Source of the DNA: Deltaproteobacteria bacterium
GTDB taxonomy: Bacteria > Desulfobacterota > Desulfuromonadia > Desulfuromonadales > BM103
DNA length: 10,102 nucleotides
Direction: 5' to 3'
Assembly: GCA_019313105.1 (NCBI GenBank)
Contig: JAFDBW010000032.1
Coordinates: 1-10,102, forward strand
Shown piece after piece: positions 1 through 7,207 of this stretch. A program made the position numbers and the translations under genes. Under the pieces are notes generated by a model. That model worked only from the letters and a program-made list of their open reading frames with translations. It was not told the DNA's origin and made no database searches. Within the stretch, counting starts at the first letter, position 1; each line of letters begins with the position of its first letter.

Positions 1-1274
1 AGATGAAGCTGGCTCTGCATCATAATATCCCGGACCATGTGATTGAGGAGCTCGGGCGAATCCAGCCTGGCATGGGGCTCGCCGGAAAAGTCGCGGAAAC
101 CGGCCGGCCACGCATGTCGACCAACCTGCAAAAAGACCATCGGCGCATTTCCAGTGCCGTCTTTGCCGACAACTGGCGAGCCTTCCTGGCCGTACCATTC
201 ATCGCCGAGGAAGCGACGCTCGGCGTCCTCTTCATCTTTGATCGCGGCCAACGGGTTTTCAACAGGGAAGATGTCCGGCTGATTCAGGCGATCGGCCGGC
301 AAGTCGGGCCAATCCTGAAAAATGCCGAACTTTTCGATGAGCTGAAGTGGCAGCACCGACTCAATTTTGCCAGCATGCGGGAACTCGAGAGGTCACGTTC
401 CGCTCTCCGTAGCCACCTCGATCAGCTTGAACAGAATCACCGCGCCCTGCAAAGCCTCAACCAGATGAAAAGCACGTTCCTCTCGTTGGCCTCGCATGAG
501 CTGCGCACCCCCCTGACCACGATCATGTCCGGAGCGGAATTTTTACAAGACGCCGCCGGGGTGAGCCTGGGAGAAAACGAACAAAGAGCCATGGACGTTA
601 TCATCCGCGGCAGCGAACGACTGAATCATATTGTCGACAACCTGCTGGAGGCCGCCAGGCTCGAAGCAAAAGTGCTCTACATGGCACGTGAGGCCTTCAA
701 TCCACTGTTGATCATCAGGGAACTGGTCGCCGAATATCAGCCCGACTGCACGCATCGCAAGCTTCACCTTGAAATTCTCGAATTCCCCGAGCATCCGGTG
801 GTCAGGGGAGACATCCATCATTTGAAGCGGGCCTTTGACAGGCTTCTGGAAAATGCTGTGAAGTTCACCCCAGAGGGAGGCTGGATACACGTCAGCGGCC
901 GTGAAATCAGCGGAGAGGATGTCGCGTCACGCACTGACACGCTCAAACCATTCTCGGAGAATTTCTTCAGCGGTCGTTTAAAAGACAAGTACCTGGAGGT
1001 TGCCATCACTGATAGCGGGATCGGACTGGCCCGGGACGACCAGTTGAAGATTTTCGACAAGTTTCACGAAGTCGGCGACATCTCCAGCCATTCGTCATCC
1101 CGGGAGAGTTTCGGCGGCAAAGGAGTCGGGCTTGGGCTGACTCTGGTCAAGGGGATTATCGAGACCCATGACGGATTGATCTGGGTTGAGAGCCCCGGGG
1201 CCGACCAGGGCAGCTGCTTCTCGGCTCTGCTACCCTTGAGCAGCCCTGATGAGAGCAAACATGTCCTCGGTTAG
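1..1274 (+). CDS. GAF-domain sensor histidine kinase, 5' end cut by window
   Basis: Two-component sensor kinase: it should autophosphorylate on His and pass the phosphate to a response regulator. The first in-window Met (base 3) is probably internal, because the GAF domain (about residues 1-110, counting from that Met) starts mid-fold; its segment GMGLAGKVAETGRP and the strand LAVPFIAEE are typical of GAF. A coiled-coil linker (about 112-157) leads to HisKA with the H-box SLASHELRTPLTTI, phospho-His at 165. The HATPase_c domain shows the N-box ENAVKFTPEGG (Asn284), G1 DSGIG (Asp337), F-box IFDKFHEVGD and G2 GKGVGLGL (373-380). No membrane segment is visible, so the visible part is cytosolic; upstream sensor domains cannot be judged. 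The N-box to G1 distance is about 53 residues, roughly twice that in the other kinase of this window, because of an insert around 300-328. The signal and the partner regulator are unknown. The 3' end overlaps thpR. Confidence 0.92.
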   Translation, partial: MKLALHHNIPDHVIEELGRIQPGMGLAGKVAETGRPRMSTNLQKDHRRISSAVFADNWRAFLAVPFIAEEATLGVLFIFDRGQRVFNREDVRLIQAIGRQVGPILKNAELFDELKWQHRLNFASMRELERSRSALRSHLDQLEQNHRALQSLNQMKSTFLSLASHELRTPLTTIMSGAEFLQDAAGVSLGENEQRAMDVIIRGSERLNHIVDNLLEAARLEAKVLYMAREAFNPLLIIRELVAEYQPDCTHRKLHLEILEFPEHPVVRGDIHHLKRAFDRLLENAVKFTPEGGWIHVSGREISGEDVASRTDTLKPFSENFFSGRLKDKYLEVAITDSGIGLARDDQLKIFDKFHEVGDISSHSSSRESFGGKGVGLGLTLVKGIIETHDGLIWVESPGADQGSCFSALLPLSSPDESKHVLG

Positions 1275-1839
1275 AGTATTTCTGGGTGTGCCCCTCACAG
1301 AGCAACTACAAAACGCAATAAGCTCGTTACAGGGTGATCTCAAGTCCCGGATTCGCGATATCCGCTGGACCCGACCGGAAAACCTGCATCTGACCTTGCA
1401 CTTCTTCGGTGAAACCGAACAGGAAAACCTTGAAAAGATCAAGGTTTCTATGCTATCCGTTAAGCGCTGTCATCGGCCCTTCCTGGTCAATGTTATCGGC
1501 TTGGGAGCCTTTCCCAATCTGCGACGCCCCAGGGTCTTCTGGCTCGGCCTGAATCCGCAGAACCAGCTCGGGCAACTGCACCGTGATTGTCGTCGTGCAT
1601 TGCATGCAGCGGGCTTGGTCACAGAGTCCAGACAATATTCTCCGCATCTGACGATCAGCAGGGTAAAGAAGAAGACAAATGAGCTGACTACCCTGGGCAG
1701 TGAACTCCGGCAACAATTGGTCGGGCACCTCCCGGTCGACAGGCTGACTCTCTATGAAAGCCTTTTACAGCCCGGCGGTGCAGAACATATTCCATTATTT
1801 ACGATAGGGCTTGACAATGAGACTGATGACTTCCGGTAA
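1249..1839 (+). CDS. thpR: RNA 2',3'-cyclic phosphodiesterase (2H family, ThpR/LigT)
   Basis: Member of the 2H phosphoesterase superfamily. Characterised bacterial relatives hydrolyse RNA 2',3'-cyclic phosphates to 2'-phosphates and can join tRNA halves by a 2'-5' linkage in vitro; the physiological role is not settled. The two signature HxTx motifs are intact: HLTL at residues 47-50 and HLTI at 133-136, supplying the paired catalytic histidines. The N-terminal strand RVFLGVPL and the C-terminal LYESLLQPGGAEHIPL also fit the family, and 196 residues is close to the usual 180-200. The start is uncertain. ATG 1249 gives MRANMSSVRVF with only a weak GAG 8 nt upstream. ATG 1261 gives MSSVRVF, has GAGAG (1251-1255) 5 nt upstream and looks more like the family N-terminus. 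Either start overlaps the upstream kinase, which implies translational coupling. A 48-nt gap separates it from recA. Confidence 0.93.
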   Translation: MRANMSSVRVFLGVPLTEQLQNAISSLQGDLKSRIRDIRWTRPENLHLTLHFFGETEQENLEKIKVSMLSVKRCHRPFLVNVIGLGAFPNLRRPRVFWLGLNPQNQLGQLHRDCRRALHAAGLVTESRQYSPHLTISRVKKKTNELTTLGSELRQQLVGHLPVDRLTLYESLLQPGGAEHIPLFTIGLDNETDDFR

Positions 1840-1840
1840 C
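1811..1840 (+). promoter_or_regulatory. Possible recA promoter (-35-like element)
   Basis: A perfect TTGACA hexamer lies at 1811-1816 inside the end of thpR, about 72 nt before the recA start. At 17-18 nt spacing only a poor -10 match is present (around 1834-1840, GGTAA). The location suits a recA promoter, but the weak -10 keeps this tentative. No convincing SOS box of the E. coli, Bacillus or Geobacter type is visible beside it. Confidence 0.25.
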
Positions 1841-1873
1841 AACCAGAAAATTCAATGTAGGTATTCGCCTCGT

Positions 1874-1880
1874 AAGGAGG
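1874..1880 (+). promoter_or_regulatory. Strong ribosome binding site of recA
   Basis: AAGGAGG sits 7 nt before the recA ATG (1888). It is the strongest Shine-Dalgarno sequence in the window, consistent with high RecA synthesis, and it fixes the recA start. Confidence 0.85.
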
Positions 1881-1887
1881 GAAAGTA

Positions 1888-2910
1888 ATGGCAGAGAGCG
1901 ACCGCAACAGAGCTATCGAACTGGCCATGGGCCAGATTGAAAAACAATTCGGCAAAGGCAGCATCATGCGTCTCGGCGAGGATGCCGTCCTGCCGGATGT
2001 CAAATCGATTTCAACCGGGGCCCTGAGCCTGAACATCGCCCTGGGTATCGGCGGCGTCCCTCGAGGCCGGATCGTTGAGATCTACGGCCCCGAATCTTCC
2101 GGCAAAACGACCCTTGCCCTGCACATTGCCGCTGAAGCCCAGAAGGTCGGGGGGGTAGCGGCCTTCATCGATGCCGAACATGCCCTGGACGTGCACTACG
2201 CCAAGAAGCTCGGCGTCAACACCGATGAACTGCTGATCTCGCAACCCGACACCGGCGAACAAGCCCTTGAAATAGTCGAAGTCCTGGTCCGCAGCGGTGC
2301 GGTCGACGTCCTGGTTGTCGACTCGGTCGCGGCCTTGGTGCCGAGAGCGGAAATCGAGGGTGAAATGGGCGATTCGCACATGGGCTTGCAGGCCCGGCTG
2401 ATGTCACAGGCACTGCGCAAGCTGACCGCAACAATCAGCAAGTCGCACACCTGTGTGATTTTCATCAACCAGATCCGCATGAAGATCGGTGTCATGTTCG
2501 GCAACCCCGAAACCACCACCGGCGGCAACGCCCTGAAGTTTTACGCCTCCGTGCGCATGGACATCCGCAGGATCGCTTCCCTCAAGCAGGGGCAGGATGC
2601 GATCGGCAACCGCACCAGGGTCAAGGTTGTCAAGAACAAGATTGCACCACCTTTCAAAGAGGCAGAATTTGACATCATGTACGGCACCGGAATATCTCGT
2701 GAGGGGGACCTGGTCGACCTGGGTGTCGAATGCAACATCGTAGAGAAAAGCGGTTCCTGGTTCTCCTATGGCGAGGAGCGGATAGGACAGGGCCGCGAGA
2801 ATGCCAAGCAGTTTCTGGTGGAGCACCCGGAAACTGCCGCAGACATCGAAGCCCGGGTTCTCAAACATTACGGCCTTAAACCTGCAGGCAACAGGCCTGA
2901 AGGAGAATAA
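1888..2910 (+). CDS. recA: Recombinase RecA
   Basis: DNA-dependent ATPase that forms filaments on single-stranded DNA, drives strand exchange in recombinational repair, and stimulates LexA self-cleavage in the SOS response. At 340 residues it has normal family length. Visible landmarks, in order: N-terminal polymerisation helix (about 1-33); Walker A GPESSGKT (67-74); catalytic Glu97 in FIDAEHAL; Walker B VLVVDS (141-146); loop L1 around EGEMGDSHMGL (157-167); the NQIRMKIGVMFG segment with Gln195 as ATP sensor; loop L2 with GNPETTTGGNALKFYA (205-220); and a C-terminal domain. The C-terminal tail after KHYGL is short (KPAGNRPEGE) and less acidic than in E. coli. The start is fixed by AAGGAGG 7 nt upstream. 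pilT follows after only 3 nt, so the two are surely co-transcribed, and recX lies one gene further on. Confidence 0.99.
   Translation: MAESDRNRAIELAMGQIEKQFGKGSIMRLGEDAVLPDVKSISTGALSLNIALGIGGVPRGRIVEIYGPESSGKTTLALHIAAEAQKVGGVAAFIDAEHALDVHYAKKLGVNTDELLISQPDTGEQALEIVEVLVRSGAVDVLVVDSVAALVPRAEIEGEMGDSHMGLQARLMSQALRKLTATISKSHTCVIFINQIRMKIGVMFGNPETTTGGNALKFYASVRMDIRRIASLKQGQDAIGNRTRVKVVKNKIAPPFKEAEFDIMYGTGISREGDLVDLGVECNIVEKSGSWFSYGEERIGQGRENAKQFLVEHPETAADIEARVLKHYGLKPAGNRPEGE
2900..2905 (+). promoter_or_regulatory. pilT ribosome binding site inside the recA end
   Basis: AAGGAG lies within the last codons of recA, 8 nt before the pilT ATG at 2914. Ribosomes ending recA translation (TAA at 2908-2910) would stop right over this site, so coupling of recA and pilT translation is likely. 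Confidence 0.75.
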
Positions 2911-2913
2911 TAC

Positions 2914-4047
2914 ATGGATCTCAATGAAATCCTGTCGGTCGGGCTGAAATCCGGAGCCTCCGACATTCATCTCAAGGTCGGGTTGCCACCGATCTATCGA
3001 ATTGACGGCACTCTTCGTCCGCTGCCAAAAGCTCCACGGATTTCACCCGAGCAGACCGAGCAGATTATCGAAAACATCATGAATGACCTGCAGAAGGAGC
3101 GCTTTGAGAAAGCCTGCGAGGTCGACCTGGCTTACGGGGTCCCCGGCCTGGGCCGTTTCCGTGTCAACGCATTTACTCAGCGCGGCTCGGTTTCACTGGT
3201 ATTCCGTGCTATCCCGTTTGATATCAAGGGACTTGAAGACCTGCTCCTGCCGCCGGTCATCAAGAAGATGGCGTTGGCCAACCGCGGCTTGATTCTCGTC
3301 ACCGGCGCCACAGGCTCCGGCAAGTCGACAACTCTCGCTGCGATCATCGATTACATCAACGCCAACCGCAAATCACATATTGTGACGATTGAGGACCCGA
3401 TCGAATTCCTGCATCGAGACAAGAAAAGCATTATCAACCAGCGCGAAGTCGGCTCCGACACCGAAGGTTTTCAGCCGGCCATGAAATCTGCCCTGCGTCA
3501 GGACCCGGACGTCATCCTGGTCGGCGAGATGCGTGACCACGAAACGATCGAAACGGCCTTGACCGCAGCGGAGACGGGACATCTGGTGCTTTCGACCCTG
3601 CATACGATTGACGCAACAGAAACCGTCAACCGGATCATTTCGGTCTTCCCGCCATACCAGCAGCGACAGATGCGCATCCAGCTGGCCGCCGTTCTGCGTG
3701 GAGTTATCTCCATGCGCCTGGTGCCGAGACTCGATGGCAAGGGTCGTGTCCCGGCGGTCGAGGTCATGATTGCCTCGGCCCGCGTCCGCCAGATGATTGA
3801 CGACAAGGAACTGACCAAACAGCTGCCGGATGCAATCCAGCAGGGCTACGAGTCCTACGGTATGCAGACTTTTGATCAGTCGTTGATGGGCCTGCTCAAA
3901 CAAAAGTTCATCAGCTTCGAGGAAGCCCTGCGCCAGTGCTCCAACCCGGATGACTTCAAGCTCAAGGTGTCCGGTGTCTCGTCAACGTCAGACCTTTCCT
4001 GGGATGCCTTCGGTGGCAGCGATGAAGAAGGTGAGAAAAAAAACTGA
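2914..4047 (+). CDS. pilT: PilT-family type IV pilus retraction ATPase
   Basis: Hexameric cytoplasmic ATPase of the secretion-ATPase (GspE/PilT) superfamily. PilT powers depolymerisation of type IV pili for twitching, DNA uptake and surface sensing. The N-terminal PAS-like domain (about 1-100) begins with the typical SGASDIHLKVGLPPIYRIDG. The ATPase core has Walker A GATGSGKST (131-139), Asp box TIEDPIE (158-164), Walker B DPDVILVGEMRD (197-208) and His box GHLVLSTLHT (222-231), all intact. The C-terminal QTFDQSLMGLLKQKFISFEEAL is PilT-like. The tetracysteine zinc motif of PilB/GspE assembly ATPases is absent, supporting a retraction-type assignment. The region equivalent to the conserved AIRNLIRE motif reads RVRQMIDD (290-297), so this may be a specialised paralogue, not the main PilT. 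A Ser/Asp/Glu-rich tail (about 352-377) follows the core. No pilin or assembly genes are nearby; it sits between recA and recX. Confidence 0.93.
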   Translation: MDLNEILSVGLKSGASDIHLKVGLPPIYRIDGTLRPLPKAPRISPEQTEQIIENIMNDLQKERFEKACEVDLAYGVPGLGRFRVNAFTQRGSVSLVFRAIPFDIKGLEDLLLPPVIKKMALANRGLILVTGATGSGKSTTLAAIIDYINANRKSHIVTIEDPIEFLHRDKKSIINQREVGSDTEGFQPAMKSALRQDPDVILVGEMRDHETIETALTAAETGHLVLSTLHTIDATETVNRIISVFPPYQQRQMRIQLAAVLRGVISMRLVPRLDGKGRVPAVEVMIASARVRQMIDDKELTKQLPDAIQQGYESYGMQTFDQSLMGLLKQKFISFEEALRQCSNPDDFKLKVSGVSSTSDLSWDAFGGSDEEGEKKN

Positions 4048-4537
4048 GTCGGGAGCTGACTGTGACAACCCATGGCCAGCGGCCCTGCGGATATTGACCC
4101 GCCGTGACCACAGCCAGGCCGAGCTGAGAAAAAAACTGACCGACATGGGTTTTGATTCGGAACAGGTTCACACGACCCTGCAGCGGTGCGCCGAACTCGG
4201 TTACATCGACGATGCGCGCTACGCCCGGACCCGTGCGACCAGCCTGATGAATCAGGGCCGTGCAGTCGGCCATCGGATTCTGGTAGACCTCAGGCAACGC
4301 GGCATCAGCGAGGAACTTGCCAAGCATGCGCTGGCTGCAGCCCGCGAGGCGTGTGACGAAGACGCTCTTCTGGCAGACCTGCTGGCCAGGAGGTTTCCTG
4401 ATTTCGACGACAATACGGCACCGGCAAAAGAAAAGCGCCGGGTCGTGAATTTTCTCCAGCGCCGCGGTTTCGCAATCAGCCGCATCCTGGATCAACTGAC
4501 ACGGAAAGGTATTGCAACAGACAATGAAGACCGGTAG
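4022..4537 (+). CDS. recX: RecA regulatory protein RecX
   Basis: Small protein that binds RecA filaments and modulates their growth and ATPase activity. The 171 residues form helical three-helix repeats. The family signature is ELGYIDDARYARTRATSL (58-75), preceded by ILTRRDHSQAELRKKLTDMGF (24-44) and followed by GHRILVDLRQRGIS (83-96) and a third repeat ending FLQRRGFAISRILDQL (144-159). The frame is open back to 3950, but residues before ATG 4022 are not RecX-like and lie wholly within pilT, so 4022 is preferred. It overlaps pilT by 26 nt, with only a weak GGTGG (4012-4016) 5 nt upstream, which suggests translation coupled to pilT. GTG 4031 is an alternative start. Weak coupled initiation would keep RecX well below RecA. 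The gene ends 14 nt inside alaS. Confidence 0.93.
   Translation: MKKVRKKTESGADCDNPWPAALRILTRRDHSQAELRKKLTDMGFDSEQVHTTLQRCAELGYIDDARYARTRATSLMNQGRAVGHRILVDLRQRGISEELAKHALAAAREACDEDALLADLLARRFPDFDDNTAPAKEKRRVVNFLQRRGFAISRILDQLTRKGIATDNEDR
4036..4047 (+). other. A8 run / A_AAA_AAC heptamer directly before the pilT stop
   Basis: The last pilT codons read GAG AAA AAA AAC TGA. The bases at 4038-4044 form an A_AAA_AAC heptamer in the pilT frame, immediately followed by the stop codon, which matches the X_XXY_YYZ pattern of -1 frameshift sites. A -1 shift would add about 18 residues (CTG at 4044 to a TGA near 4098). A +1 shift would enter the recX frame. The run of eight A's could also allow transcript slippage. 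Whether any of this happens is unknown. Confidence 0.3.
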
Positions 4538-7169
4538 TGAAATACGCCAACTGTTTCTGAAATATTTTGAAGACCGCGGCCACAAGATTGTCGGCTCTTC
4601 TTCCCTCGTGCCGCACAACGACCCGACCCTGCTCTTTACCAATGCCGGGATGAACCAGTTCAAGGACTGCTTTCTCGGTGCCGAAAAGCGCGATTACGTC
4701 CGGGCCGTCACCTCGCAGAAGTGTGTGCGTGCCGGCGGCAAGCACAATGACCTGGAAAACGTCGGTCGTACCGCCAGGCACCACACCTTTTTCGAAATGC
4801 TCGGCAACTTCTCTTTCGGCGACTACTTCAAAAAAGAGGCAATCGCCTACGCATGGGAATTCCTGACCGTTGAACTCGGCATCGACAAGTCCAGACTCTA
4901 CGTCTCGGTCTACACAGATGACGATGAAGCCGCGGATATCTGGCACAAGCAGGAGGGCATCCCCCGCGACCGCATTTTTCGTTTCGAAGAAGACAACTTC
5001 TGGGCCATGGGTGATACCGGCCCCTGCGGGCCCTGTTCCGAGATCTTCTACGACAACGGCGAGGAAATCGGCTGCGACTCACCGGACTGCACGGTCGGTT
5101 GCGACTGCGACCGCTACATGGAAGTCTGGAACAACGTCTTCATGCAGTTTAACCGTCAGGCGGACGGCGAACTGACCCCCCTGCCCAAACCCGCAGTCGA
5201 CACCGGCATGGGCCTGGAGCGGCTGGCCACGGTCATGCAGAAAGTACAGTCAAACTATGATACCGACCTTCTGCGTGACATCATCGGCTACATCGAAAAG
5301 CTCGCGGGGAAGACCTATGGCGACAACGAGGAAGATGACGTTTCGATGCGCGTCATGGCCGACCACAGTCGGGCCACGGCCTACCTGATCGCCGACGGCG
5401 TGCTCCCTTCCAACGAGGGGCGTGGCTATGTGCTGCGGCGGATCATGCGTCGGGCGATGCGCCACGCCAAGATGCTCGGCTTTGAAGATCCGGTGCTGTT
5501 CAAGACGGCCGGCTTCGTCCTTGAGTTCATGGCCAGCGCCTACCCGACCGAAGCGGAGCGCATTGACTTTGTCGCCAAGGTCGTGCAGAACGAGGAAGAA
5601 CGTTTCATTGCTACCCTCGGCAATGGCCTGCGCATTCTGCAGGACGAAGTCGCCCAGTTAAAGAAAGCCGGACAAACCGTTATTCCCGGCAAAACCGTCT
5701 TCAAACTCTATGACACCTACGGTTTTCCTGTCGACCTGACCGCTGACATCGTTGAAAAAGACGGCTACAGCCTTGATGAAAAGGGCTTTGAAGTCTGTAT
5801 GGAAGCGCAACGCACCAAGGCCCGTGAACACTGGAAGGGCTCCGGCGAGGAGGCCGTCTCAGCGATTTACAAACAACTGGTAGATCAGGGCGTCACGTCA
5901 ACCTTCAGCGGTTATCAGAAAACTGAAGATACCGGCACAGTCCTGTCGCTGATCAAGGCTGGCGAGTTGGCCGAAGAAGCCGTTTGTGGTGAAACCGTCG
6001 AAGTAATCACCTCCACCACCCCCTGCTACGGAGAATCAGGCGGCCAGGTTGGCGATACCGGTGAGATATCAACTCCTGAAGCCAGCCTGCGTATCATCAA
6101 CACCAAAAAACCGCTTGAGAACCTGCTGGTCCACGTTTGCGAGGTGGTCACGGGTGCGATCAGCAAAGGCGCCTCAGCAACCATCAAGGTTGATGCTGAG
6201 CGGCGGCAAAGGATCGTTCTTAACCACACGGCGACCCACCTTCTCCAGGCTGCCATGCAAAAAATCCTTGGCAAGCACATCAAGCAGGCAGGTTCGCTGG
6301 TCGAGCCGGACCGTCTGCGTTTCGATTTCACCCATTTCTCTCCTGTCACCACCGAAGAGATCATCAAGATCGAGGAAGAGGTCAACGCACAAATCCGCGC
6401 CAACGCCGGAGTGACATCGCAAGTCATGGCTGCGGACGAAGCCCAGGCGGCCGGCGCCATGGCGTTGTTCGGAGAAAAGTACGGCGACCAGGTTCGGGTG
6501 ATCCGCGTAGGAGACTACAGCATGGAACTGTGCGGCGGCACCCATGCCAATGCTGCAGGCGATATCGGCCTGTTCCGAATTCTCTCTGAAGGTGGCATCG
6601 CTGCCGGAGTTCGACGGATTGAAGCGGTCACCGGCGATGGCGCACTGGCCCAGGTCCATCAGCAGGAACAGACTCTGCAGAGGCTCGCCGAGTTGGTTAA
6701 AAGCGACCCTCAGCAACTGGAAACCCGCCTGGTCAAGATGGTCGAACGCCAGAAAGAGATGGAGCGAGAACTGGCGACGCTTGAAAGCCGCCTGAAAGCC
6801 GGCCAGGCTGACGACATCATGAACAGTGTCCAGGATATCGACGGCGTCCGGCTGCTGGTTGCCGAGGTGGATCCGGCTGATGGCAAGGGTCTCAGGGACA
6901 TGGCCGACAAGCTACGCGGCAAGCTCGGATCGGGGGTCGTTGCCATCGGCTGCCGATTTGAAGGCAAGGTCAACCTGCTCGTTGCCGTCACCAAGGATTT
7001 GACGGATAAGCTGCATGCCGGTAAGCTAGTAGGGGCCATGGCGGCAGAAGTCGGTGGCAAGGGCGGTGGCCGTCCGGACCTGGCGCAGGCCGGTGGCAGC
7101 CAGCCGGAGAAACTATCCTCAGCCCTGGAACTCGCGAGCACTCTGGTTCGCAGTGCACTGGGCAACTAA
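4524..7169 (+). CDS. alaS: Alanyl-tRNA synthetase
   Basis: Class II synthetase charging tRNA-Ala with alanine, and proofreading mischarged Ser and Gly. ATG 4524 gives MKTGSEIRQLFLKYF, the usual family N-terminus; the frame also has a TTG at 4512, which is less likely. The 881 residues match the usual 870-880. The catalytic core contains RTARHHTFFEMLGNFSFGDYF (82-102) and VDTGMGLERLA (225-235). A tRNA-recognition helical domain follows. The editing domain has zinc-ligand motifs HTATH (His568, His572) and CGGTH (Cys670, His674). A coiled coil (about 730-760) leads to the C-Ala/DHHA1 domain with GGKGGGRPDLAQAGG (844-858). A cysteine cluster (Cys184, 189, 193, 195) lies in the core insertion, which differs from E. 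coli and probably binds metal. The gene overlaps recX by 14 nt and lacks a well-placed Shine-Dalgarno (GGAAAGG is about 14 nt away), so coupled translation is likely. Confidence 0.98.
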   Translation: MKTGSEIRQLFLKYFEDRGHKIVGSSSLVPHNDPTLLFTNAGMNQFKDCFLGAEKRDYVRAVTSQKCVRAGGKHNDLENVGRTARHHTFFEMLGNFSFGDYFKKEAIAYAWEFLTVELGIDKSRLYVSVYTDDDEAADIWHKQEGIPRDRIFRFEEDNFWAMGDTGPCGPCSEIFYDNGEEIGCDSPDCTVGCDCDRYMEVWNNVFMQFNRQADGELTPLPKPAVDTGMGLERLATVMQKVQSNYDTDLLRDIIGYIEKLAGKTYGDNEEDDVSMRVMADHSRATAYLIADGVLPSNEGRGYVLRRIMRRAMRHAKMLGFEDPVLFKTAGFVLEFMASAYPTEAERIDFVAKVVQNEEERFIATLGNGLRILQDEVAQLKKAGQTVIPGKTVFKLYDTYGFPVDLTADIVEKDGYSLDEKGFEVCMEAQRTKAREHWKGSGEEAVSAIYKQLVDQGVTSTFSGYQKTEDTGTVLSLIKAGELAEEAVCGETVEVITSTTPCYGESGGQVGDTGEISTPEASLRIINTKKPLENLLVHVCEVVTGAISKGASATIKVDAERRQRIVLNHTATHLLQAAMQKILGKHIKQAGSLVEPDRLRFDFTHFSPVTTEEIIKIEEEVNAQIRANAGVTSQVMAADEAQAAGAMALFGEKYGDQVRVIRVGDYSMELCGGTHANAAGDIGLFRILSEGGIAAGVRRIEAVTGDGALAQVHQQEQTLQRLAELVKSDPQQLETRLVKMVERQKEMERELATLESRLKAGQADDIMNSVQDIDGVRLLVAEVDPADGKGLRDMADKLRGKLGSGVVAIGCRFEGKVNLLVAVTKDLTDKLHAGKLVGAMAAEVGGKGGGRPDLAQAGGSQPEKLSSALELASTLVRSALGN

Positions 7170-7207
7170 GATAAGTCGAAAAAACAGAGAACTTTTGCAA
7201 GGCATAC

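Noticed and set aside
1783..1793. GAACATATTCC before recA, resembling the Bacillus LexA box
   Set aside because: Only the first half matches, it lies in conserved thpR codons, and the expected organism would not use this box. No other SOS box was found.
2404..2970. Long minus-strand open frame opposite recA (and similar ones opposite alaS, pilT and recX)
   Set aside because: These are antisense shadows of conserved genes with biased GC-rich codons; no recognisable protein features.
3950..4021. N-terminal extension of recX to the upstream in-frame ATG
   Set aside because: The extra residues are not RecX-like and are simply pilT read in another frame; ATG 4022 gives a normal-length protein.
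4512..4523. TTG start for alaS adding MQQT
   Set aside because: ATG 4524 matches the usual AlaRS N-terminus, and the GGAAAGG is too close (2 nt) to the TTG.
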